A stretch of 59,025 nt of DNA. Source: an uncultured Clostridia bacterium (GTDB taxonomy: Bacteria > Bacillota > Clostridia > TANB77 > CAG-508). The stretch spans positions 1 to 59,025 of the forward strand of contig CAKPOF010000006.1 in NCBI GenBank assembly GCA_934169725.1, written 5' to 3'. Every line of letters begins with the position of its first letter. Position 1 is the first letter of the stretch. Below the pieces are notes generated by a model. The model ran no database searches. It was not told the DNA's origin and worked only from the letters and a program-made list of their open reading frames with translations. The position numbers were made by a program, and so were the translations under genes. Below are positions 52,444-59,025 of this stretch, piece by piece.

Positions 52444-53631
52444 TTAGTTTGGTATTAATAAATTTTGTAATACATTTCCTGCACTCTTATTGTGGGAAAT
52501 GATAGGATGCACATAAAAATTAAATGTTGTAGTAATTTGTGCATGACCTAGTCTTGCAGCAACAACTGCTACATCTATATTTTGCGATATAAGCAAAGTA
52601 GCATTTGTATGCCTTAAACCGTGAAAATTAATTACAGGTAGTCCAATTTCTTTAACAAACTTGACAAACCATTTACTAATAGTAGATGGGTGCATAGGCT
52701 TACCATCTGACTGAACAAATAACCTATCTGAATTCGTCCATAATTCGCCATAAATTGATTTTTGCATTTCATACCATAATCTGTATTCTTCAAGTAAAGA
52801 AACAACGAAATCAGGAATTGCAACATCTCTTATTGAGCTTTCAGTTTTTGGGGTTTTAGTAAACACTCCTTTATCTGATAAATATTGGCTAGACTTATTA
52901 ATACTAACGATTCCATTTGTAAAGTCAATATCAGACCATTCTAGTCCCATAAGTTCACCAAGTCTTACACCAGTAAACAATGTTAAAGTTATTGCTGTTT
53001 TATATTTAATGTCATTTACAGATAGTTCATTAAGATTTGAAAGGAGAACTTTACATTGTTCATCATCGTAATATCTTCTTTTGGGCTTTTTACTTTTCGG
53101 TGGCTGAACTCTTTCACAAGGATTAGAGAATAATAATTGCCAATATACAGCTCTATGAAGCATTGCACGAATTAATCTATGGTGCTCTAATATAGTTTTT
53201 TGAGATAAAGGTTTTAATGTTCTATAACCATTGTTACATTTAACACGCCTTATTTGAGTATCTTTATCTAACATATCATAGAATTTCATTATATCAGTAG
53301 GCTTGATTTTATCTAGTTTAAAATGTCCAAGATAAGGTAATATTCTTGATTCCAACATTCCTAAGTATCTTCTGTAGGTTGAAGGCGCTAATTCTTTAGA
53401 ACCGTAATCTCTTTTCCAGATCTCGGTAAATTCTTTAAATGTTATAGACTTACCCTCAATAACTGTTCCTTGTTCTACTTCAGCAACAAACTTTGCAAGT
53501 TCAATTTTAGCTTGTGCTTTAGTTCCGTGAACTGTTTTAGTATGACGTATAGGTTTTCCATCTAAATTAAAACCATGACAAACTATTAACCTGTAACTAT
53601 TTTTGCCTCTTTTTTCAATACTCCCGGCCAT
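52444..53631 (-). CDS. Tyrosine recombinase (phage/ICE integrase)
   Basis: This 395-residue protein has an AP2-like arm-binding N-terminus (SIEKRGKNSYRLIVCHGFNL), an SAM-like core-binding domain (TFKEFTEIWKRDYGSKELAP) and a catalytic domain with Arg in TGVRLGELMGLEWSDID, HxLRH in VINFHGLRHTNATLLIS, and GHAQITTTFNFYVHP with the nucleophilic Tyr. It is intact and next to the tRNA-fMet att copy, so it is the likely agent of integration there. An inverted-repeat operator lies upstream. Confidence 0.93.
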   Translation of the reverse strand: MAGSIEKRGKNSYRLIVCHGFNLDGKPIRHTKTVHGTKAQAKIELAKFVAEVEQGTVIEGKSITFKEFTEIWKRDYGSKELAPSTYRRYLGMLESRILPYLGHFKLDKIKPTDIMKFYDMLDKDTQIRRVKCNNGYRTLKPLSQKTILEHHRLIRAMLHRAVYWQLLFSNPCERVQPPKSKKPKRRYYDDEQCKVLLSNLNELSVNDIKYKTAITLTLFTGVRLGELMGLEWSDIDFTNGIVSINKSSQYLSDKGVFTKTPKTESSIRDVAIPDFVVSLLEEYRLWYEMQKSIYGELWTNSDRLFVQSDGKPMHPSTISKWFVKFVKEIGLPVINFHGLRHTNATLLISQNIDVAVVAARLGHAQITTTFNFYVHPIISHNKSAGNVLQNLLIPN

Positions 53632-53680
53632 TACTCTGTTTCACCCCCTTTCGAGTTAATTAATGGATAGGAGAATATAA

Positions 53681-53717
53681 TTGTTAACTGACAATATAAT
53701 ATCACAACAGTTAACAA
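53681..53717. promoter_or_regulatory. Inverted-repeat operator upstream of the integrase
   Basis: TTGTTAACTG (53681-53690) and CAGTTAACAA (53708-53717) are exact inverted copies. The same GTTAAC core recurs at 57128, 57205 and 57232 in the other control region of the element. Confidence 0.65.
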
Positions 53718-53879
53718 AATACAAGAGTTAGCTATTAAATATATTGGCTTTGGAATTATATGTAAATAAAATGTAGAAAAATGTCGAAAAGAAAAAATGT
53801 TGAATTTGTTGGTAATACTGGAATATTAGCAGAAAATATGATATAATACGACAAATTAATAGGAGGATACACACTGATC

Positions 53880-54959
53880 ATGAAAAAAAGAGAAATATAT
53901 TCAGAGCAGCCTGAATTGGAACAATGGCAGTTATTAGAAATATATTCATATCCTAATAATATATGCAAATACTTTAAAAATAATAATATGGACGAACCCA
54001 CAGAGGAAAAGATTGAATATATAACAAATTCAATTTTACAAGCAAAAGAATATTTTTCTTTAGCTCAAAATGCAACATTATATACACAACCTGTATTACT
54101 TTATTATGGATACATAAATTTATTAAGTGCAACTTATGTTTTAAAGAATGGAAAAATTCCTAATGTTGAAAATCATGGAATGGTTATTATAAAAAATGGA
54201 GATAGTATTGGAGAAATAAAAATTCATTTAAATAATGAAAAAAGTGGAGCACTTGCAATTTTTGCTAAGTTATTAGATACCAATTTGGATATAAAGAAAT
54301 TAAAGGATTTAAAAATTAATGAGTTGTTTTCTGTAATACCGGAGACTTTAGATTATTATATAATGAGTTATACTAAAAATCCTATACATATAATTCCAGT
54401 AGATGAGGTAATACATCAAAAATATAAAGAAGATAGAATAAAAAATTATTATGTAAAATTGTTAGAAGATTCAATAGAATCTTTGAGAAATTCCAAATAT
54501 ATAAAAAATAATTATTTACCTATACAATATTCAGAAAATGCTGAGTATATCTTTTTAAAAAGAAAAATAACATATTCAGAGGAATATGTATATGGTGTAA
54601 ATCATAAAAAATATATTAATATACCTTTTAAACAAAAAAATGGTGAATTAAAAATTGATAGCAAGATAAGTATGTTAATTATCTTATATGCATTAAGTGT
54701 ATTATGTAGATATAATCCTTCAATATGGAATAAATTTATTAAATTGGATAATTCAGGTGAAAAACTTTTAATACAATCATTTATAAATTGGTGTATAAGG
54801 TTAATACCTAATTATATGTTAAATATTATTGAAAATGAAGATATTGTTTTTTCAACCAGAGAGCAAGGTACTATTAATAAAAAGGATAGTGATAATGAAC
54901 TAAATGATGTTATAAAAAAAGAAGTAGAAAAATATTTAAAAGAAAGAGGAAAATATTAA
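53880..54959 (+). CDS. YaaC-like protein
   Basis: This 359-residue soluble, helix-rich protein. AKEYFSLAQNATLYTQPVLL YYGYINLLSA, VENHGMVIIKNGDSIGEIKI, DLKINELFSVIPETLDYYIM and SMLIILYALSVLCRYNPSIW match the layout of the YaaC family (unknown function; Bacillus subtilis YaaC is about 315 aa). AGGAGG lies 10-15 nt upstream. Its TAA overlaps the next ATG (TAATG), so the two proteins are made together. It lies in the cargo position right after the integrase, where defence or fitness genes usually sit. Confidence 0.65.
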   Translation: MKKREIYSEQPELEQWQLLEIYSYPNNICKYFKNNNMDEPTEEKIEYITNSILQAKEYFSLAQNATLYTQPVLLYYGYINLLSATYVLKNGKIPNVENHGMVIIKNGDSIGEIKIHLNNEKSGALAIFAKLLDTNLDIKKLKDLKINELFSVIPETLDYYIMSYTKNPIHIIPVDEVIHQKYKEDRIKNYYVKLLEDSIESLRNSKYIKNNYLPIQYSENAEYIFLKRKITYSEEYVYGVNHKKYINIPFKQKNGELKIDSKISMLIILYALSVLCRYNPSIWNKFIKLDNSGEKLLIQSFINWCIRLIPNYMLNIIENEDIVFSTREQGTINKKDSDNELNDVIKKEVEKYLKERGKY

Positions 54960-55942
54960 TGAAAAATTTTAAAGGTGAAGTATATGAATTTACAAAAAAA
55001 ATAAGTAATAGTACGTTAAAAAAAGAATATGATAATATAATATCTACTTTTTCAGTTGATAGTGGGACAAAAAGTATATACAATCAAATGACAATTGCCA
55101 AAGGACATCAATTTTTATCTTTTTTTATTACTGAAAAGTATAAAGAGGAAGCATATGAAAAATTAAAGATGATAATACCTTTACTAGATGAAAATGAAAA
55201 AAGATGTTTTGGAAGATGTCATAGTTATTTAAAATATTTAAATGAAGAATTATGCCAAAACTTAATATTGAAACATGAAGGTTTAAAACCAGTATTAGAT
55301 CCATATTCAAATATTCTAATAATTCCAGATGAAGAAAATATTGAAGATATAAAAAAAGAGATAGATATAAGTTTATTAATTGATAGTTTTAAAGATACAG
55401 TGGCATATAAAAATATTATTAACTATAATGAAGTAGATATTAGTAAAATTCCAGCTAAGCAATTTTCGGAATTTTTTGCGTTAATTAATAAAGAAATAAA
55501 GGAATTAGAAATAGAAAACAGTGTATCAAGGGATACTGAAAATATAATAATGCAAATTAATAATCCAAATAATAAAGGACTAATCAAATTTATGTTTTCA
55601 GTAGTTAGTATAAGATACATGATGATGTATATGAATCAATTAATTTACCAAAAATTTGAAGATAATAAATTGCTTATGATAGATGAAAATAATTTAATTA
55701 CTTATTCTAATCATAGTAATTTATTAGGGGAAGGTATCATTGCGTTAACTCAACCATCTCCATTAGAATATTTAATAGAACCAGGAGATTTAATTTTATT
55801 TTCTGGATTGCGAGAAAAAAATCAATTGTGTGAGATTGAAGGGACAACGTTGAACTTTCAAAGGGAAGAAGGAAGTACAAAGAGATACAAATTAAGAAAT
55901 ATAAATAATGAACTTAACCCATTATATAATGTTATAAGATAG
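54959..55942 (+). CDS. Unknown protein coupled to the YaaC-like gene
   Basis: This 327-residue soluble protein is not recognised. It has a helical N-terminal half (FLSFFITEKYKEEAYEKLKM; KRCFGRCHSYLKYLNEELC), a mixed middle and a C-terminal part with LLGEGIIALTQPSPLEYLIE PGDL. No membrane helix, signal peptide or known nucleotide-binding motif is seen. The stop-start overlap with the preceding gene suggests a fixed partnership. Confidence 0.6.
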   Translation: MKNFKGEVYEFTKKISNSTLKKEYDNIISTFSVDSGTKSIYNQMTIAKGHQFLSFFITEKYKEEAYEKLKMIIPLLDENEKRCFGRCHSYLKYLNEELCQNLILKHEGLKPVLDPYSNILIIPDEENIEDIKKEIDISLLIDSFKDTVAYKNIINYNEVDISKIPAKQFSEFFALINKEIKELEIENSVSRDTENIIMQINNPNNKGLIKFMFSVVSIRYMMMYMNQLIYQKFEDNKLLMIDENNLITYSNHSNLLGEGIIALTQPSPLEYLIEPGDLILFSGLREKNQLCEIEGTTLNFQREEGSTKRYKLRNINNELNPLYNVIR

Positions 55943-55974
55943 ACAATAATATATAGAAGTTAAAAAATTAACTT

Positions 55975-57114
55975 CTATATATTATTGTCCAACCACTCAT
56001 CAAATTCATCATAAGTTTTCTTATCAGCTTTTATATCATTAATAAATTTTTTAGCTTCTTTTTTCCATTTTTCATAGTTAGCTTTATAATATTCAATATC
56101 TGGATTTCTTCTTACTGCCATAGCTTTTTTAGCATATATTTGTCTGTATTTACCATATACAGGTTCTTCGTTTTCTTTTCTTTTTTGAGATGTTTTTATT
56201 CCATATTCTTTACAAGTCATATTATCTATATAAATATTATTACAATAAATAGCAGATGTTTTATCTGTTAGAAAATAGTTACCACAAATTTTACATTTAT
56301 TAATATATTCATATTTATTTAAAACGATATGGTATAAAATTATATAAAAATATGTATAAATATTAGACGTAGTAAAAGTTTCTGTACCACCATAAATTTT
56401 ATCATTATTATTATCATACTCTAGTAAATAATTTACCAAATAACTTTCATCTAATAATGGATTGGGTGTATTTTCACTTATATTTGATAATGCTTTTTTC
56501 ATATAATTTTCATCTTTTATATCAAAACGAAGTTGATAATCAAAAGAATAATTATTTCTAAGTTCAGAAAGTTCATTATTTGTATTTTGCAATATATAAA
56601 ATCTTTGAAACATAGATAAAGGCAATAGTTTTTTATCAGTAGGATTAAAGATATAATCAATTGCATCTTTAAACATTTTTTGCATACGTATTAAACTATT
56701 TTGTTTTTCTAAATTTTTAAAAATTTTTTTTGAGTTTTTTTCTAGTAAATCAATATTAGTAAATGGCTTAGTGTTTTTTTGTTTATGGTATTTATAATCC
56801 ATATTTAGGTCAGATAATATTTTTTCTCTATCCCTTTTTGGAATATCATCTATATAGTTAAAAAGAAATGCACAAAAAAACTTAAAAAAATCATTAAAAT
56901 TTGATAAGTTTAAATTTAAAAATTCTATTAAATAATAGCCTAGATGGCAATTTGTATAGTTATAATTAAGATAAAGACTTGATTTATTTTCTTTTATATT
57001 TTTACAAGATAATATAGACTTATTATTTAAATTCATAGTTAGAAATCTATTTTTTTCAGTAACATGTGAATTAAACAAACATAATTGTACAGATGAATAA
57101 GGTGTTATTTCCAT
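55975..57114 (-). CDS. DUF6076-like protein with C-terminal zinc ribbon
   Basis: This 379-residue protein has a long helical body (FLNLNLSNFNDFFKFFCAFL; LPLSMFQRFYILQNTNNELS) and a C-terminal Cys cluster (INKCKICGNYFLTDKTSAIY CNNI, then MTCKEYGIKTSQKRK) typical of DUF6076-type proteins, ending in a charged tail (KKTYDEFDEWLDNNI). Function unknown. It is convergent with the YaaC pair and divergent from the excisionase-like gene, sharing a control region with GTTAAC boxes. Confidence 0.6.
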   Translation of the reverse strand: MEITPYSSVQLCLFNSHVTEKNRFLTMNLNNKSILSCKNIKENKSSLYLNYNYTNCHLGYYLIEFLNLNLSNFNDFFKFFCAFLFNYIDDIPKRDREKILSDLNMDYKYHKQKNTKPFTNIDLLEKNSKKIFKNLEKQNSLIRMQKMFKDAIDYIFNPTDKKLLPLSMFQRFYILQNTNNELSELRNNYSFDYQLRFDIKDENYMKKALSNISENTPNPLLDESYLVNYLLEYDNNNDKIYGGTETFTTSNIYTYFYIILYHIVLNKYEYINKCKICGNYFLTDKTSAIYCNNIYIDNMTCKEYGIKTSQKRKENEEPVYGKYRQIYAKKAMAVRRNPDIEYYKANYEKWKKEAKKFINDIKADKKTYDEFDEWLDNNI

Positions 57115-57125
57115 ACTTTACCTCC

Positions 57126-57240
57126 TTGTTAACTAAAATACAGCAAAAAAAATTTTTTTGATAGTTATCAATTCTCAAAAACTTTCATTAAAAACCTTGT
57201 ACTCGTTAACTAAAATTAGTATAATTCAATTGTTAACAAA
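57126..57240. promoter_or_regulatory. Divergent control region with three GTTAAC boxes
   Basis: GTTAAC occurs at 57128-57133, 57205-57210 and 57232-57237; the first two lie in near-direct repeats GTTAACTAAAAT. A plus-strand promoter TTGTAC (57197-57202), 17 bp, TATAAT (57220-57225) for the HTH gene has one box in its spacer and another just downstream, a repression layout. Confidence 0.65.
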
Positions 57241-57281
57241 AGTCAATAGGTACCGTTGAACAAAGAAGGGAGGATTTAGTA

Positions 57282-57482
57282 TTGAACTTAAAAACAGTTG
57301 AAAGAACAACATTAACCATGAAAGAAGCAGCAGAATATTTAGGAATTAGTTATTGGCTTGCTAATCAATTAGTAAGAAGAAAACAAATACCATGTTCAAA
57401 AATTGGAGGCAAGTTTTTGTTTAGAGTACAAGCATTAGATGAATATTTAACTAAAAAAGAAAAAGATTCAATGGCTAATTAA
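57282..57482 (+). CDS. Excisionase-like helix-turn-helix protein
   Basis: This 66-residue protein has the HTH_17 fold: TLTMKEAAEYLGISYWLANQ LVRR, then QIPCSKIGGKFLFRVQALDE YL. TTG at 57282 follows GGGAGG at 8 nt. It is likely the Xis or an element-control protein. It heads a short operon with the replisome-organizer-like gene. Confidence 0.8.
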   Translation: MNLKTVERTTLTMKEAAEYLGISYWLANQLVRRKQIPCSKIGGKFLFRVQALDEYLTKKEKDSMAN

Positions 57483-57505
57483 CTGAAAGAAAGGTGAAAG
57501 GAGGT

Positions 57506-57922
57506 ATGGCAGAGGTATCATGGATTAAACTTAGTACAAATATTTTTTCAAACAGGAAAGTTGCATTATTACTGAATGAACGTGATGGGGATACGTACTT
57601 CAGAATATGGATACAATTGTTAACTATTGCAGGACAATGCAATTCAAATGGAAAATTAATTATAGGGGAGAATAGTCCATTAAATGTGCAACAATTATCA
57701 AAAATTTTAGGAAAATCCGCTAAAAAAGTTGGAGAAATATTAAATAAGTTTATAGATTTGAGGATGATAATTTTTGAAAATAACTGCTATGAAATAAGAA
57801 ATTGGGGAAAGTATCAAAGTGCAGATAAATTAGAAGAAATACGAAAAAATAATAGAGAACGACAAAGAAAATTTCGTGAAAAAAGTAAAATGCAAGCTAA
57901 CGTTACAGAAATGTTAGAGTAA
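57506..57922 (+). CDS. Phage replisome organizer N-terminal domain protein
   Basis: AEVSWIKLSTNIFSNRKVAL LLNE, then FRIWIQLLTIAGQCNSNGKL and RQRKFREKS match the winged-helix N-terminal domain of DnaD-like phage replisome organizers. With ATG at 57506 it is 138 residues, half the usual length: the C-terminal DnaB-loading part is absent. An in-frame GTG at 57494 is an alternative start. It is probably linked to element replication or control. Confidence 0.75.
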   Translation: MAEVSWIKLSTNIFSNRKVALLLNERDGDTYFRIWIQLLTIAGQCNSNGKLIIGENSPLNVQQLSKILGKSAKKVGEILNKFIDLRMIIFENNCYEIRNWGKYQSADKLEEIRKNNRERQRKFREKSKMQANVTEMLE

Positions 57923-58113
57923 CACTATAGATAAGAAAAGAAAAAAGTAGATAAGATTTATTACTAACTGAAAGGAAAAAATTATAAGTTAAGTAATAAA
58001 AAAGCTAGTATAAGCCGTCAAACTAAATACTAACTTTAATCAAATTTTATAATAATATTTTAATTCAAAATCTTAAAAAAGTAAAGAAAAAATTAATAGA
58101 AGGAGGAATTTAT

Positions 58114-58497
58114 ATGAGTGAGAAAACTAAAAAAGAGCCAATAACATATTCAAGATATGGAGATTATTTAATACCAAATTTAATATTGGATAATGGAAAA
58201 GTTAGACCTAAAATTGGAAGATATGGAAGGCTAAGATTAAAATTTTTAAAGGAAGAAATGAAACCAGTTTATACAAAAATGTTAATGGAAGATACACTAA
58301 CAGATTATTTATTAGAAGTAGATGCTAGAGCTACAGATATGGAAAATATGTTGATAAATAAAATGAAAAAATACCAAAACATTGATGAAAAATTAAAAGA
58401 AAAAGATCAAATGAAGTGGGTTGGAGCAATGAATATGATAGCGTATTCAGCAAGAGAAATGGTACTTGGGAAATGTATAAATACTTATAATATTTAA
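58114..58497 (+). CDS. TnpV transposon-encoded protein
   Basis: This 127-residue protein matches the TnpV family: ITYSRYGDYLIPNLILDNGK, then IGRYGRLRLKFLKEEMKPVY, LLEVDARATDMENMLINKM and MKWVGAMNMIAYSAREMVLG. TnpV is a small protein of unknown role found on Tn4451-like and other clostridial mobile elements. AGGAGG upstream. Confidence 0.85.
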   Translation: MSEKTKKEPITYSRYGDYLIPNLILDNGKVRPKIGRYGRLRLKFLKEEMKPVYTKMLMEDTLTDYLLEVDARATDMENMLINKMKKYQNIDEKLKEKDQMKWVGAMNMIAYSAREMVLGKCINTYNI

Positions 58498-58500
58498 TTG

Positions 58501-58542
58501 AAAAAAGTGCTTGAATTAATAAAAAATTCAGGCACTTTTTTT
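58501..58542 (+). terminator. Rho-independent terminator after tnpV
   Basis: The stem AAAAAGTGC-TTGAATT/AATTCAG-GCACTTTTT closes the unit and ends in T residues. Confidence 0.85.
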
Positions 58543-58746
58543 AAATAGCTATATAATAAAATTGCGAAAAGAGAGTACATTTAATGTATAGCCAGCACTG
58601 AATTTGTACTCCCATACAAATTCTAATGTGGGATATCCCAAACCCAAGACGGGAGAAAATAAAATCCGACAGATTATTTGCAAATTGTGGAAAAAATAGT
58701 AAATTTATGATAGAATACAAGTAAATATTTTTTGGGGAGAAATGTA

Positions 58747-59025
58747 ATGAAAGAATTAGAAGAAAAAATAGTTAAATTTGCAGAAGATAGAGATTGGTTA
58801 CAATTTAATACACCAGAAAATTTAGCAAAATCAATTGCTATCGAATCAGGAGAATTGTTGGAATGTTTTCAATGGAATAATAATTATAATAAAGACGAAT
58901 TAAAATATGAAATTGCAGATGTTATGAATTATTGTATTCTTTTGTGTTATCAAATAGGAGTTGATCCTAAGCAAATAATTTTAGATAAAATGAAAATATC
59001 TGAGAAAAAATATCCTGTAGAAAAA
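58747..59025 (+). CDS. MazG-like nucleotide pyrophosphohydrolase (partial)
   Basis: The first 93 residues reach the window edge without a stop. FTPENLAKSIAIESGELLEC-type helices (here NTPENLAKSIAIESGELLEC FQW) and YEIADVMNYCILLCYQIGVD carry the E..E and E..D metal ligands of all-alpha NTP pyrophosphatases of the MazG/RS21-C6 type, which hydrolyse dNTPs to monophosphates. GGGGAG precedes the ATG. Phage and element copies alter nucleotide pools or (p)ppGpp signalling. Confidence 0.88.
   Translation, partial: MKELEEKIVKFAEDRDWLQFNTPENLAKSIAIESGELLECFQWNNNYNKDELKYEIADVMNYCILLCYQIGVDPKQIILDKMKISEKKYPVEK

Overview
The window is very AT-rich, with TAA-dominated stops, strong AGGAGG-type ribosome binding sites and frequent GTG/TTG starts. 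A V-type ATPase operon, a Spo0E-like reading frame, PepV and M18 peptidases, a LytR-CpsA-Psr protein and an MPYTG sorting motif point to a low-GC, Gram-positive clostridial bacterium, probably an uncultured gut lineage. The species cannot be named from the sequence.

Layout: (1) 1-5063 is the integrase end of a decayed integrative element (DUF3781 protein, two XRE regulators, Spo0E-like frame, small ORFs, excisionase, broken tyrosine integrase). It abuts the 3' end of tRNA-Arg(ACG), and an older tRNA-Arg fragment lies beside it. (2) 5383-6518 holds tRNA-Pro and a MobV relaxase tail. (3) 6723-16571 is mostly chromosomal: HD hydrolase, S66 peptidase, two decayed GNAT genes, pentapeptide protein, a dxs gene divergent from merR, DUF4230, and a TetR/YhgE pair. 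(4) 16570-24930 is a nine-gene V-ATPase operon on the minus strand, in transcription order H-C-I-K-F-E-A-B-D. (5) 24983-26247 holds tRNA-Gly and a compositionally foreign single gene. (6) 26271-44424 holds peptidases, tRNA-Arg(TCT), a GDT1-family exporter, a Gld-type ABC transporter, YkvI, a DUF5711/CvpA/LCP envelope cluster, DacF, ComEA, a DtxR regulator and secreted acidic proteins. (7) 44580-52204 is an island bounded by initiator tRNA-fMet and a degenerate copy of its 3' half. It carries an abortive-infection (AIPR) remnant, a foreign purA, a frameshifted Cu/Zn SOD, a pyrophosphatase-VOC fusion and two decayed insertion sequences. (8) 52204 to the end is a second integrative element in tandem: integrase, a coupled YaaC-like/unknown gene pair, a DUF6076-like gene, an excisionase-like HTH, a replisome-organizer domain, TnpV and a partial MazG-like gene.

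The strongest unexplained pattern is three unrelated genes (integrase, V-ATPase subunit B, Cu/Zn SOD) that each break at an in-frame CGG codon. In each, skipping the C restores the family sequence with glycine at that position. No intact gene of native composition here has an in-frame CGG; the only others are in purA and the gene at 25417, both compositional outliers. Other notable items are a MITE family (about 197 bp, 8-bp target duplication) whose ends resemble the local IS66-like element, a MerR-type 19-bp-spacer promoter before dxs, and the tandem islands at tRNA-fMet with an uncharacterised cargo pair.

The stretch 30121-30420 has no gene I can support. Other intergenic regions hold the promoters, terminators and repeats listed.
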